Shown here in pieces: positions 23,716-32,845 of a DNA stretch of 59,957 nt. Source of the stretch: an uncultured Victivallis sp. (lineage in GTDB: Bacteria > Verrucomicrobiota > Lentisphaeria > Victivallales > Victivallaceae); contig CALXOA010000044.1 of NCBI GenBank assembly GCA_944389895.1, positions 1 through 59,957 on the forward strand, in the 5' to 3' direction. The notes below the pieces were generated by a model, which saw only the letters and a list, made by a program, of their open reading frames with translations, was not told the origin of the DNA and searched no databases. The first letter of the stretch is position 1; the number at the start of each line of letters is the position of its first letter. The position numbers and the translations under genes were made by a program.

Positions 23716-25494
23716 GTGAAAAACTGGTTCATGCAGTTGTGGCCGGTCGCTTTTCTGCTGGTTGTGCTGGCTCTGGTGATCTTCTACTGGCGGCAGTCCG
23801 CCTCTCTTGAACAGATCTACATTGAGCGAACCGAGGCCGAACTTCAGGCTCGGGCGCGGCTGCTTTCGCGCGAAGCGGAAACGTTGATCCGCTCGAATCA
23901 ACTGGGAGTTCTTCAGGCTTTCTGTCGTGAAGAAGGAGTTGCAACGGAAACCCGGATCACGGTAATTTCCGCAGACGGCAGGGTACTTGCTGATTCTCAG
24001 GAGGATCCGGCCAGGATGGACAATCACCGGTTGCGTCCCGAGATCATCGGTGCGGTCAACGCCTTTCGCGACGGGCGGCAGTACTATCTTTCGATCCGGC
24101 ACAGTTCCACGCTAGGGCGGCGGCTGATCTACTGTGCGTCGCCGATCATGGTCGATGGCCGCACTTATGTGTTGCGAACCGCTTTCTCGATTCACAGACT
24201 TGACCAGATGCTGAATCAGGCACGGCTCGACATTGTTCTCGCCGTGTTGATTACCGTTCTGGCGACCGGCGGGTTGTGTTATCTGATCTTTCTGACCGTC
24301 AGCCGCCCGGTGCTGGAGCTTTGCCGGGCGTCGCGTCTGATCGCCGGTGGTGATCTTGACACCAGGTTACCGGTGCCGTCCCGCGGGGCAATCCGCGAAC
24401 TGGCTGACTGCATGAGTCATATGGCGGAGGAGCTGAAGTCGCGGATCAATGAGATCTCCCGGGAGAAGAGTGAACGTGATGCGATTTTCTCGGCGCTCGC
24501 CGAGGGGGTGATCGTACTTGATCTGGAGACGAGGGTGATTGACATCAATGCAGCGGCGCGCCGGATGTTCATGCTGGAGGATGATCCGCTCGGGCAGGAG
24601 TTCAGTACCGTGATCCGCAATCTGGAACTCGCCGGTTTCCTCTCCCATTTGCGCGCTGCGGCCGGTCCCGAGGAGGCGGAGTTCGCGGTGGAACTTCCAC
24701 ACGGCACAAAACTTCTGCGGGTGCGCGGTTCTCAGCTCCGGTGGTCGGGCAGTCACGACTCCGGTCTTCTGCTGGTGATCTACGACATGACGCAATTGCG
24801 TAAACTCGAGAATTTCCGGCGTGACTTCGTGGCAAATGTTTCCCATGAGATCAAAACGCCTCTGACGGTGATCCGCGGGGCGATTGAGACGTTGCGCGAC
24901 GGTGCGATCGAGGAGCCGGAGAGCGCGGCGCGTTTCATGCAGATCATCGATCTCCATGCGGAGCGTCTGAATGCTCTGGTACAGGATATTCTGAGTCTCT
25001 CAAAACTGGAGTGCCGGGCGGTGGGGGGCGGCTGTGAACTGATCGAGACCGATGTGGCAACTCCGGTGTCCACCGCAGTGGAACTTGCCCAGGCGCGGGC
25101 CGATGAGGCCGGGTTGAAACTGGTGACCGACATTCAGGCGCATCCCGTTGCGAAGATTGACGTGCAGTTGATCGAGCAGGCGGTTTTCAACCTGATCGAC
25201 AACGCGATCAAGCACAGCGGCGAGACCAGGGAGGTCCTGATCCGGCTCCGCGAGGCTGACGGTAACGCTCTGATCGAGGTGATCGACCATGGTTGCGGCA
25301 TCCCTCTGGAACACCAGCCGCGGATTTTCGAACGGTTTTACCGGGTCGATAAAGCGCGCAGCCGCAAAGCCGGCGGCACCGGGCTCGGACTGGCGATCGT
25401 CAAGCATGTGATGCAGCTTCATCACGGCAGTGCCGAAGTATCGAGCCGGGCAGGGGAGGGATGCACCTTCACACTCCGGTTGCCGATCGCCTGA
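23716..25494 (+). CDS. phoR: PhoR-like sensor histidine kinase
   Basis: A 592-residue membrane kinase. Membrane segment 1 lies at about 9-26, an extracytoplasmic sensor of about 150 residues follows, then membrane segment 2 (IVLAVLITVLATGGLCYLIFL), a HAMP linker (SRPVLELCRASRLIAGGDLDTRLP), a PAS domain and HisKA with NVSHEIKTPLTVI as the phosphorylated His box. The N box is NLIDNAIKH and the G boxes are DHGCGIP and GGTGLGLAIVKHV. Start GTG 23716 is set by AAGGAGG 7 bp upstream; an ATG at 23680 lies inside phoB without a ribosome site. The extracytoplasmic domain is longer than in E. coli PhoR, as is common outside the enterics. Confidence 0.85.
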   Translation: MKNWFMQLWPVAFLLVVLALVIFYWRQSASLEQIYIERTEAELQARARLLSREAETLIRSNQLGVLQAFCREEGVATETRITVISADGRVLADSQEDPARMDNHRLRPEIIGAVNAFRDGRQYYLSIRHSSTLGRRLIYCASPIMVDGRTYVLRTAFSIHRLDQMLNQARLDIVLAVLITVLATGGLCYLIFLTVSRPVLELCRASRLIAGGDLDTRLPVPSRGAIRELADCMSHMAEELKSRINEISREKSERDAIFSALAEGVIVLDLETRVIDINAAARRMFMLEDDPLGQEFSTVIRNLELAGFLSHLRAAAGPEEAEFAVELPHGTKLLRVRGSQLRWSGSHDSGLLLVIYDMTQLRKLENFRRDFVANVSHEIKTPLTVIRGAIETLRDGAIEEPESAARFMQIIDLHAERLNALVQDILSLSKLECRAVGGGCELIETDVATPVSTAVELAQARADEAGLKLVTDIQAHPVAKIDVQLIEQAVFNLIDNAIKHSGETREVLIRLREADGNALIEVIDHGCGIPLEHQPRIFERFYRVDKARSRKAGGTGLGLAIVKHVMQLHHGSAEVSSRAGEGCTFTLRLPIA

Positions 25495-25573
25495 TTTGTC
25501 CGGTGGTTTCGGGAATTGGTGTGCCAAACTTCAGCGCCAGACTCTTCCCGCTTGAGAATGTGGAGCAATCCGC

Positions 25574-26662
25574 TCACGCCTGCCGGAGCTGATCGAGACG
25601 TCGTTCGCAGGCGATCATCAGAATCTGATCGAGGATCAGCTCAAGCTCCCCTTCCATCAGTTTCGGCAGATCGAAGGTGTTGATGTTGAACCGGTGATCG
25701 GTAACCCGGTTCTGGGGGAAATTGTAGGTTCTGATCCGTTCACTGCGATCACCGGTTCCGACCTGGGAACGTTTGTCGGCGGCCTGTTTGTCGGCCTCCT
25801 GCTGCTGTTTGTGCTCCAGCATTCTCGCATAGAGAATGCGCAGCGCAATTTCCTTGTTGCGGTGCTGGGATTTCTCCTGCTGGCTGGCGACGGAAAGTCC
25901 GGTCGGAATGTGGGTTACCCGGACCGCGGAATCGGTCGTGTTGACGCACTGGCCGCCGGGACCGCTCGAACGGAACACATCAAAACGGAGATCTTCGGGC
26001 CGGATGTCGAGTTCAACTTCTTCCGCTTCCGGCATTACCGCGACGGTGACCGTCGAGGTGTGAATGCGGCCGCCGGCTTCCGTGGTCGGAACCCGCTGGA
26101 CACGGTGAACACCCGACTCGTATTTCATTTTGGAGTAGACTTCGTCGCCGGAAAGCGAGAACGACACCGCCTTGATGCCTCCGAGATCCGTATCGGACTG
26201 GTCGAGAATTTCGAGCTTCCACCCCTGTCGTTCGGCGAACTTCACGTAGGCCCGGAAAAGTTCCCCCGCGAAGAGCGCCGCCTCGTCTCCTCCTGCCGCC
26301 GGTTTGATTTCGATGATGATGTTTTTGGCGTCGTTGGGGTCGGGCGGCAACAGGGAAAGCTGGATTTCCGCCTCGAGTTTTCTGGACTTTTCCTCGAGTT
26401 CGGCGATGTCCGCTTCGGCGAGTTCCCGCAGTTCCGCATCACTCTCGGATGCGAGCAGCTCCCGATTTTCCCGGATCCCCGCAAGAGCTTTGCGCCAGGA
26501 ATCGAATTGGGTGAAAAGCGTTTCGAGCCGCCGGTGCTCCTGTGAAACACGGCGCAGTTCCGCACTTCTGGCATAGATGCCCGGATCGGCCAGTGCCGCT
26601 TCCAATTCGGCGAACCGGCCGCGCAGGTTGTCGATATATCCGGCGATATCTTCCGGTACCAT
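25574..26662 (-). CDS. prfA: peptide chain release factor 1
   Basis: A 362-residue RF1 that ends translation at UAA and UAG. It has the class motif VPTTE with the stop-codon reading P-x-T at 192-194 (here Pro-Thr-Thr) and the peptidyl-hydrolysis GGQ at 236-238 in SSGPGGQCVNTT. It ends with the usual RSERIRTYNFPQNRVTDHR. RF2 is excluded because the SPF-type tripeptide is absent. It lies downstream of rpmE on the same strand, the usual rpmE-prfA order, although a strong terminator sits between them. Confidence 0.96.
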   Translation of the reverse strand: MVPEDIAGYIDNLRGRFAELEAALADPGIYARSAELRRVSQEHRRLETLFTQFDSWRKALAGIRENRELLASESDAELRELAEADIAELEEKSRKLEAEIQLSLLPPDPNDAKNIIIEIKPAAGGDEAALFAGELFRAYVKFAERQGWKLEILDQSDTDLGGIKAVSFSLSGDEVYSKMKYESGVHRVQRVPTTEAGGRIHTSTVTVAVMPEAEEVELDIRPEDLRFDVFRSSGPGGQCVNTTDSAVRVTHIPTGLSVASQQEKSQHRNKEIALRILYARMLEHKQQQEADKQAADKRSQVGTGDRSERIRTYNFPQNRVTDHRFNINTFDLPKLMEGELELILDQILMIACERRLDQLRQA

Positions 26663-26720
26663 ACGGTTTCAACTCATTTCCCCGGGCGGCAGGGCGGCCG
26701 TTCCGGACTCTGTGTTATCA

Positions 26721-26754
26721 AAAAAAGCCTGCCCGGGATCGCTCCCCGGCAGGC
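26721..26754 (-). terminator. intrinsic terminator between rpmE and prfA
   Basis: On the minus strand GCCTGCC...GGCAGGC forms an 11-bp stem with one mismatch and is followed by seven T residues. It should end or attenuate rpmE transcription before prfA. Confidence 0.85.
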
Positions 26755-26781
26755 CGGACTTTTTCGACTGGAAACGACGGA

Positions 26782-26985
26782 TCAGGCCTGTTTCTTGTAG
26801 CGGCGGTTGAACTTGTCGATCCGACCCGCCGTGTCGACGAATTTCTGCTTGCCGGTGAAGAAGGGGTGGCACTTCGCGCAGATGCCGACCTTGTATTCGG
26901 GGCGGGTGGATTTGATGTGCCACACCTCGCCGCAGGCGCAGGTGACGATGGCATCTTCGTACTTCGGATGCAGATCCTTTTTCAT
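26782..26985 (-). CDS. rpmE: 50S ribosomal protein L31, zinc-binding type
   Basis: A 67-residue L31. It begins [12 protein letters not shown] and holds the four zinc-ligand pattern of the C+ form (CACGEVWHI and [10 protein letters not shown]), then ends in [14 protein letters not shown]. The C+ form usually depends on zinc, in contrast to the cysteine-less RpmE2 form. The minus-strand leader contains TTGTAT-N16-TAATAT as a likely promoter and a CGGAG ribosome site. Confidence 0.96.
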   Translation of the reverse strand: MKKDLHPKYEDAIVTCACGEVWHIKSTRPEYKVGICAKCHPFFTGKQKFVDTAGRIDKFNRRYKKQA

Positions 26986-27114
26986 TTGCAGAACTCCGTT
27001 TGCTGGTTATATTATGTCTTTCAAAACTCAATACAAATCAAAACCAGATACTAAAGATATCACGATTCCGGTTTTTTTCAAGCCCCGGGACCGAAAAATG
27101 AAGGATAAAGCGTC

Positions 27115-28374
27115 ATGACTCCGCGAGAATGGATCGCCGCCGCCGGACTTCCCGATGATTTTCTTGAATGTGTATTGCCGGTATGGGATTTTTCGCCCGC
27201 TGCACCGGCGTTGCCGGAGTTTCTGACCGTCGATTTTTTCCGTCGCTGGTATCCGCTGACCGGCTGCCCGGAGGAGCTGCTGCCGGAGGTGGAACGGGTC
27301 TGCCGGATTGCCGCGGAGAATCCGGTGGTCAGAATTTATGCGAATCTGGTCTTCCGGGTCCAGTTGCTGGAACCGCCCCGGTGCCGCTTCTCCAGGATTC
27401 CGTCACTGGAGAAACTGCTCGGGCCGCGTGGAGTCGGTGTCCTCCAACTGATGATGGCCCTCGGTTCCCTGCCGTACGTTGCGGCGAAACACGCTGAACT
27501 CGGTTTGCCGGCGGAGCATCTCGAAGGCGTCGCGCGCTGGATAGGCGGTACCGTCGGGATCTACAAGGCGGGGCATGAGGGGATTCCGGGCCATGATCTC
27601 GGGCAGCTTTTCTGGCTTCGGTATTCGATGGAGGGACGGTTGTTCCGGGTCGGGCGGTTTGAATATTTCATCCAGCGGGCGCCGGAGTGGCTTCCGGCAA
27701 TCTACCGTCACTGTCGCTCGGGGCGGACGATCGCGCTGGCTCCGGACGGTTGGTTTGCCGGGCCGGATGGTATGCGCTGTTCGCCGGAAGAAGCCGGCGC
27801 AACCGCACTCCGGTTCTCCGAGACTCCCGACACGGTTCGGGGGATCCCGATCGATCCGGCCTCCGGACGGTGTGAAATTGAGCAGCCGGTGATATTGAGC
27901 CGGTCTGAATTTCTGCCGGTCATCGCAGCTCATGACTGGGTGCCGGGGGTTCATATTCCCGGCGGCGGCGGAATGACTCCGGAGCGGGCGGCAGATTCGT
28001 TGCGCCGTGCAAAAGTTTTTTTTCAGCGGTATTTCAACCGCGAGGTACCGGCTTTTGTCTGTGATTCATGGATTCTGAATCCGGACTGGCAGACGGAGTT
28101 GCCGGAATCCAATCTGACGAAATTCATGCGGGAACTGTATCTGTGCAGCTTCCCCGTCGATCCCGAGGCCGGATTGTTCTTCGTATTCGGCCGCAGCGGC
28201 GGCGATCGTCGGAGTTATCCGGCCGACACCTCGATCCGGCGTGCGTTTCACCGGATCTGGGAGTCGGGGCGCGAACTGCGCCCCGGGGGTATGTTCCTTC
28301 TGACCGCCGATCTCGACCGGTTCGGTACCGCCGTCTATCGCACGACCGGCGGCCGTCGGGCGTTGGAGGCGTGA
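27115..28374 (+). CDS. acyltransferase-domain protein (GNAT-like, two-domain)
   Basis: A 419-residue protein resembling the group annotated as acyltransferase-domain proteins with a DUF5596-type C-terminal half. The segment HIPGGGGMTPERAADSLRRAKVFFQRYF, followed by FVCDSWILNP, is characteristic of that group. The N-terminal half is helical (GLPDDFLECVLPVWDF, VRIYANLVFRVQLL). No substrate is known for the family to my knowledge. There is no signal peptide or membrane segment. The gene is alone on the plus strand between rpmE-prfA and the oxidoreductase operon, and its ribosome site is only a weak AAGGATAA. Confidence 0.6.
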   Translation: MTPREWIAAAGLPDDFLECVLPVWDFSPAAPALPEFLTVDFFRRWYPLTGCPEELLPEVERVCRIAAENPVVRIYANLVFRVQLLEPPRCRFSRIPSLEKLLGPRGVGVLQLMMALGSLPYVAAKHAELGLPAEHLEGVARWIGGTVGIYKAGHEGIPGHDLGQLFWLRYSMEGRLFRVGRFEYFIQRAPEWLPAIYRHCRSGRTIALAPDGWFAGPDGMRCSPEEAGATALRFSETPDTVRGIPIDPASGRCEIEQPVILSRSEFLPVIAAHDWVPGVHIPGGGGMTPERAADSLRRAKVFFQRYFNREVPAFVCDSWILNPDWQTELPESNLTKFMRELYLCSFPVDPEAGLFFVFGRSGGDRRSYPADTSIRRAFHRIWESGRELRPGGMFLLTADLDRFGTAVYRTTGGRRALEA

Positions 28375-28426
28375 CGCGCCCGGAGACGTTCTTCTCCCGC
28401 CGGCGCGTCGGTGCCCTGTCCGCCAT

Positions 28427-29755
28427 CTACCAGTGGATCAGTTTTGTCACATCCACCGGCTGCCCGGTCTTCATCGCGATATTGGCGGCAATCCCGGTCA
28501 GAATCGATTTCGCCCCGTCGTGATAGTCGGCGGCGAGACCGAGCGGATCCTCATCGACGCCGATGAAGATGTTGCGCAGCAACTTCTCGTCGCCGCCTCC
28601 GTGACCGGCCAGCGAATCGCACTCGTATTCGATCACCTGCGGTTTGCCCCAGTGCGGCTGGAAGATGATTTCCGGCTGCAGTTTCGAGCGATCCTCGGCG
28701 AGTTCCCGCATCCCGAAGGTGCTGAAATCCTCTTTTTCATCGGCATCGACAAAGGAACGCTCCACCACATTGAACTCAAGACGCCCCCTGGTACCGTTGA
28801 ATACAATCCGGTACCCCTCCCACGGACAATGGGCACAGAGGCAGTAGGTCATCACGGCGTTGTTCCTGTAACGGACCATCACCCCCATGTTGTCCTCAAT
28901 GTCGATCCCGTCGCCGAACACACTCTGATCACGGTAGTAGCCGTCTTCTGCCTCCGCATTGTAGTAGAGCCCCATCATCGTCTCATCATCGGGGGAGATG
29001 TGAAGCGCGAAGGGATCTTTCGCCGCGATCGGGTTGTTCCGTGCGCGCGAATAAAATTCCGTGATCCCGCGTTTTTCCGCATTGATTTTGCCGTAGAATT
29101 TGAGGTCGCCCATCGCGAACACCGTGACCGGTTCGGAGTTGAGCCACCAGTTCACGAGATCGAAATGGTGGGTCGCCTTGTGCACCATCAGGCCGCCGGA
29201 GTTCGCCTTGTTACGGTGCCAGCGGCGGAAATAGTCCGCGCCGTGACTGGTGTCGAGCAGCCATTCGAAGTGAACGCTGTTGATTTCCCCGACAACGCCG
29301 GACTGGAGCACCTCCTTGACTTTGCTGTTGCGCGGCGCATAGCGGTAGTTGAAGGTCACGGTCAGCTTCCGCCCGGTGCGTTTCTGCGTGTCGATGATCT
29401 GCTGACACTTCTCGACGTCAATGGTCATCGGCTTCTCGCTGATCACATCACAGCCGAGTTCCATCGCCCGGCAGGTGTACTTGTGATGGGTCCGGTCCAT
29501 GCTGGTGACGATCACCACTTCAGGCTTTGTTTCTGCGATCATCCGGTCGAAGTCGATGGCCTTATAGGTCGGCACGTCCGGATGGTTGTCACAGGTTTTT
29601 TTCAGAAAGACGTTGTTGTAGTAGTTCATCCGTGACTGGTTGCTGTCACAGATCGCAACCAGTTCGGCGCGATCTTTGAACGTCTTTGTGACCGCCTCGA
29701 TGTACATCGCCGACCTGCCGCCGGTACCGACCAGAGCGTAACGTTTCTTTGCCAT
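28427..29755 (-). CDS. Gfo/Idh/MocA-family oxidoreductase
   Basis: A 442-residue NAD(P)-dependent oxidoreductase. It begins with a Rossmann fold (KKRYALVGTGGRSAMYIEAV), has the family lysine in CDVISEKPMTID, and continues into the beta-sheet C-terminal substrate domain. HHFDLVNWWLNSEP carries the His often used in catalysis. Such enzymes act on sugars, inositols, sugar acids or glycosides. It is the second gene of an operon, 16 bp after a LacI-family regulator gene, so its substrate or product is probably the regulator's ligand. A cytoplasmic location is likely, as no Tat or Sec signal is seen. Confidence 0.85.
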   Translation of the reverse strand: MAKKRYALVGTGGRSAMYIEAVTKTFKDRAELVAICDSNQSRMNYYNNVFLKKTCDNHPDVPTYKAIDFDRMIAETKPEVVIVTSMDRTHHKYTCRAMELGCDVISEKPMTIDVEKCQQIIDTQKRTGRKLTVTFNYRYAPRNSKVKEVLQSGVVGEINSVHFEWLLDTSHGADYFRRWHRNKANSGGLMVHKATHHFDLVNWWLNSEPVTVFAMGDLKFYGKINAEKRGITEFYSRARNNPIAAKDPFALHISPDDETMMGLYYNAEAEDGYYRDQSVFGDGIDIEDNMGVMVRYRNNAVMTYCLCAHCPWEGYRIVFNGTRGRLEFNVVERSFVDADEKEDFSTFGMRELAEDRSKLQPEIIFQPHWGKPQVIEYECDSLAGHGGGDEKLLRNIFIGVDEDPLGLAADYHDGAKSILTGIAANIAMKTGQPVDVTKLIHW

Positions 29756-29771
29756 TTGAGTTTTCTCCTGT

Positions 29772-30770
29772 CTAGGTGGTTTGATGAGAGTGCAATGGTT
29801 CGTTTTTTCCGGAACTTTCGCGCCGGATCAATCGGGTGGGAAATACCGCGGTCGCCGGAGGCGGCGCGGCGGATGCCGTGACGAGTTCCACCGCACGGGT
29901 GATCAGTTCGGCATCCGGATGGGCGACGGTGGTCAGGGTCGGAATCGCGTATGCTCCGGCACTGTCGTCGTCGAACCCGGCCACAGCCACATCTTCCGGA
30001 ATGGCGATGCCGTGCTCGTGTGCGTAACGGTAGAAGCCGAGGGCCATGCGATCGGTATCGAAGAATACCGCGTCAGCACGGAATTGCTCAAGCTCAGGCC
30101 CTGCCGCATAACCGTCGGCCAGTTCCAGTCCGGCGGATTCTATTTTCAGACTTTCGATTAGAGAGGGCGCGGTCGCCAGCGCGCGCTCGAAACCGCTGCC
30201 GCGCCCTTCAGCCGTCATGGTTCCGACATGGGCAATCCGGCGACGACCGTTCCGGATCAGATCTTCGACTGCCGCCGCCACGCCGCTGGTCCGGTCGGTC
30301 AGCAGACGGTCGAACCCGGAATCATCGATCGGGCGATCCAGAAAGATGAAACGCATCGGGTAGTTGTGCAGCAGTTTGGTTTCCCAGTTGCTGTCCCACG
30401 AAAAGAGGATGACATGACCGACGATCCCGCTCCATTCGCGGAGCAGGGCTTCAAATTCGACCTGGTTTTCCGGAAGGGTTCCCAGCAGCGTATGACGGCC
30501 GTTTTCCGCGAGCCGCTTTTCCAGAAGTTGAATCTTGCGCTGGACGGCTTCACTGCGGCATTGCGCCGCGGCGATCACACCGACGATCCGGCTCTCGCGC
30601 TGCTTCAGACTGCGTGCTGCCGCATTGGGCACATAGTGAAGCGCTTCTGCCGCGCGCCGTACTGCTTCGGCCACCTCTTTTTTTACCGGACCGCCGCCGC
30701 GCAGCGCCCGGCCTGCCGTCCGGATCGAAACACCCGCCTGTTCCGCGACCATCTTCAACGTGGAAGCCAT
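29772..30770 (-). CDS. LacI-family transcriptional regulator
   Basis: A 332-residue repressor: N-terminal helix-turn-helix and hinge (LKMVAEQAGVSIRTAGRALRG, PNAAARSLKQ) followed by a periplasmic-binding-like ligand domain (IVGVIAAAQCRSE... VAVAGFDDDSAGAYAIPTLTTV). The start at 30770 is where the HTH begins; the longer frame extending to 30848 runs through the promoter. It precedes the Gfo/Idh gene in one operon. A near-perfect 14-bp palindrome lies just downstream of its -10, which strongly suggests autoregulation. The helix-turn-helix has SIRTAGRAL where many LacI proteins have S-x-x-T-V-S-R-x-L. Confidence 0.9.
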   Translation of the reverse strand: MASTLKMVAEQAGVSIRTAGRALRGGGPVKKEVAEAVRRAAEALHYVPNAAARSLKQRESRIVGVIAAAQCRSEAVQRKIQLLEKRLAENGRHTLLGTLPENQVEFEALLREWSGIVGHVILFSWDSNWETKLLHNYPMRFIFLDRPIDDSGFDRLLTDRTSGVAAAVEDLIRNGRRRIAHVGTMTAEGRGSGFERALATAPSLIESLKIESAGLELADGYAAGPELEQFRADAVFFDTDRMALGFYRYAHEHGIAIPEDVAVAGFDDDSAGAYAIPTLTTVAHPDAELITRAVELVTASAAPPPATAVFPTRLIRRESSGKNEPLHSHQTT

Positions 30771-30796
30771 TGCCGATTCCCGCTCAAAATTAGTTG

Positions 30797-30844
30797 TGCC
30801 ATCGTTGGCATAATTTAGTATAATCCAGATTTCCGCGAATGCAA
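30797..30844 (-). promoter_or_regulatory. promoter and LacI-type operator of the LacI-Gfo/Idh operon
   Basis: Minus-strand TTGCAT (30844-30839), a 16-bp spacer and TATACT (30822-30817). The operator candidate TGCCATCGTTGGCA (30797-30810) is palindromic except for one symmetric pair and lies just after the -10, over the expected start of transcription. Its T-G-x-x-A-x-C-G-x-T-x-x-C-A pattern is that of LacI/GalR sites. Confidence 0.65.
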
Positions 30845-30903
30845 ACATGGAATCGTGTTTTTTTTTGAAAACTGTACCGCGGAGGCTGGACTCCGTAAAA
30901 GGA

Positions 30904-31629
30904 TCAGGACAGGAAACGTATGGCGGCCGGCAGTTGCGAGAAATTGTAGATGATGTAGTCGGCCTCGGTATCCCGGTACTCCTGTTCCCCCTGATTGGAT
31001 TTGAAGAACACCGCCTTCATGTCGGCTTCGTGGGCCCCGAACACATCGCGGTACATGTCGTTGCCGACAAAAAGCACCTCCGGGGAGCTGAGGCCGAGCG
31101 CCTTGAGGGCAAGATCGAACATCCGCCGATCCGGTTTCCGGAAACCGAGGTCGCCCGAGACGATGACCGACCTGAAATAACCGTCCAGCCCGACGGCGCG
31201 GAGCTCCGGCATCGCCCAGGCGCTCTGCCCGTCTGAGACCGCCGCCATGAGATAGCGGTGTTTCAGGTAATCGAGTACCTCCCTGACGCCCGGATAGAGC
31301 TGGAGTTTGTAGCGGGTCGCCGCACGGTAGACTTCGGCGGAGAGCAGGGCGAGGGAGGCGGTCTCTTCCGGCGGAAGCGGAGTCACGGCATTACAAGTGA
31401 TGATTTCACGGAAAATTGCAGTCACATCAAATTCCGGATAGTTTTCAGGACTGTTCCGCCGCTGGCTCCGGTTGAGTTCGAAATAGGTGCGTTTCAGCTC
31501 TTCGGGCGCAATCCGGACATTCCGATAACTGAGGAAGTTGGAGACCACGCGGTAAGCGCCGTCATCGCCTTCGTCGGTCAGAATGTCGATCAGTGTGCCA
31601 TTCAGGTCGAATATCAATCCTTTGATCAT
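30904..31629 (-). CDS. HAD-superfamily hydrolase with Asp-to-Asn change in motif I
   Basis: A 241-residue HAD phosphatase-like protein. Motif I reads FDLNGTLID instead of the usual FDxDGTL: the nucleophile Asp is kept, but the second Asp, the general acid, is Asn. Motif II is in AAVSDGQSA, motif III around GFRKPDRRMF and motif IV in VLFVGNDMYRDVFGAHE. A helical cap lies at about 20-110. It begins 4 bp after the phosphotransferase-like gene, so the two are one operon. The Asn could lower phosphatase activity or indicate a phosphotransferase or binding role. Confidence 0.75.
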   Translation of the reverse strand: MIKGLIFDLNGTLIDILTDEGDDGAYRVVSNFLSYRNVRIAPEELKRTYFELNRSQRRNSPENYPEFDVTAIFREIITCNAVTPLPPEETASLALLSAEVYRAATRYKLQLYPGVREVLDYLKHRYLMAAVSDGQSAWAMPELRAVGLDGYFRSVIVSGDLGFRKPDRRMFDLALKALGLSSPEVLFVGNDMYRDVFGAHEADMKAVFFKSNQGEQEYRDTEADYIIYNFSQLPAAIRFLS

Positions 31630-31633
31630 GCTC

Positions 31634-32638
31634 TCATCTCCGCAGACATGCTCCGGCCTCTTCGATCAGGCTCCGCCGGTACTCCCAGTCCAGGTAACCG
31701 TTGCGGGCGATCCGGAGCAATGTGATTCCCATATAAAACGGCACCCGGCGCGTAATTGAACGGAAAGCCGTGTCCCGATCCGGAAAATGGCAGGAATATT
31801 CCCACAGGAAGTGGCCGATGAACGGCTCCGCCGCGTATTTGTTGCCGGTCGTACGCAGGAAGCTGTGCAGCAGCTCTCCCGCCAGTCGCCCGACATCGAA
31901 CACCCGGTCGGTATGGTGTGCCCGTTCAAGATCGAAAGTGATCACATGCAGCCCGTCCCCGAAGAGGAAATTCGACGGCGTCGCATCGCCGTGAACCAGC
32001 ACCTGCCGATCCTCCCACATCACCCGTTCGCGGCGCCAGAGTTCCCGCTGATGTTGAAGGCTGCCGATCTCCGCCTGGCTGAGGAGTCCGTTGTACGCCA
32101 GATTGCCGATCAGGGCATCCATGTAGGAGCAGTTTGCTCCGAAATCCACCTCGCAATTCTGTGCGGTCCGGTTGTGAAGTGAGGCGAGGAAATAAGCCAG
32201 AGCCGTCAATTTCCCGAAAAGCAGACCGTCGTCTTGACGGGAGATGGCGCGGGTGATCACGCTGTCGAGCGGTTCGCCGTCGCAGTGTTCCACCATCAGC
32301 AGTTGATTGAGCGAATGATTGACTCCGAGCGGCCGGGCCACGTAATGCAGGCCACCGGTAAAACCGGCGTCCCGGAAGGTCTGCAGGCCACGGAGTTCAC
32401 GCTCAAGGCGTCTCCCCGCCGCGTCGTAGTCCGGAGTACGGGGCGAACGGAAGAACTTGCCGATTGCTTTTGCCCCGGTATGCCGCTCTTCGTAGAGATA
32501 GACCGCGTTGGAGGCATTCAAACGGAATACTCGGAATGAAGTGGCTGTCTCACGCTGGAGCTGCGGAAAGATATCATATCTCAGATAGCCGTAGAGCGGA
32601 TCAGCTCCGGAAAGGTGCCCCAGATATTCTCTTCCCAT
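31634..32638 (-). CDS. APH/choline-kinase-like phosphotransferase
   Basis: A 334-residue protein kinase-like-fold phosphotransferase. It has the catalytic loop VLVHGDATPSNFLF (H-x-D-x(4)-N) and the metal-binding Asp in VITFDLERAHH. The N-terminal lobe carries GAKAIGKFF with candidate ATP-binding lysines. The family phosphorylates small hydroxylated molecules such as aminoglycosides, choline, homoserine or sugars. ATG 32638 is chosen because GAGGAG lies 5 bp upstream; the GTG at 32653 is inside this leader. It is directly followed by the HAD gene, giving a kinase/phosphatase-like pair; the substrate is unknown. Confidence 0.7.
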   Translation of the reverse strand: MGREYLGHLSGADPLYGYLRYDIFPQLQRETATSFRVFRLNASNAVYLYEERHTGAKAIGKFFRSPRTPDYDAAGRRLERELRGLQTFRDAGFTGGLHYVARPLGVNHSLNQLLMVEHCDGEPLDSVITRAISRQDDGLLFGKLTALAYFLASLHNRTAQNCEVDFGANCSYMDALIGNLAYNGLLSQAEIGSLQHQRELWRRERVMWEDRQVLVHGDATPSNFLFGDGLHVITFDLERAHHTDRVFDVGRLAGELLHSFLRTTGNKYAAEPFIGHFLWEYSCHFPDRDTAFRSITRRVPFYMGITLLRIARNGYLDWEYRRSLIEEAGACLRR

Positions 32639-32806
32639 TGCAACTCCTCGCACACTCGCATTCCATGTTCCGGGTGATCGCCGTTTTCCGCCGACCCTTT
32701 CCGGGCGGAAATCCCCCCGGTTTCTAATCTATCAGCATTCTGGGAGTTTTCAAGCTGCGGATACGCTCTGCTTCTTCCTGTATGGTTCGGGCATATTCGG
32801 AATGTT

Positions 32807-32836
32807 CCGGGGGTGGGGGCGAATCCCATCCCCCGG
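32807..32836 (-). terminator. hairpin after leuCD
   Basis: CCGGGGG-T-GGG pairs with CCC-AT-CCCCCGG, giving a 10-bp GC stem with a small bulge. It starts 10 bases after the leuD stop. No T run follows on the minus strand. Confidence 0.5.
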
Positions 32837-32845
32837 CACGTCGGA

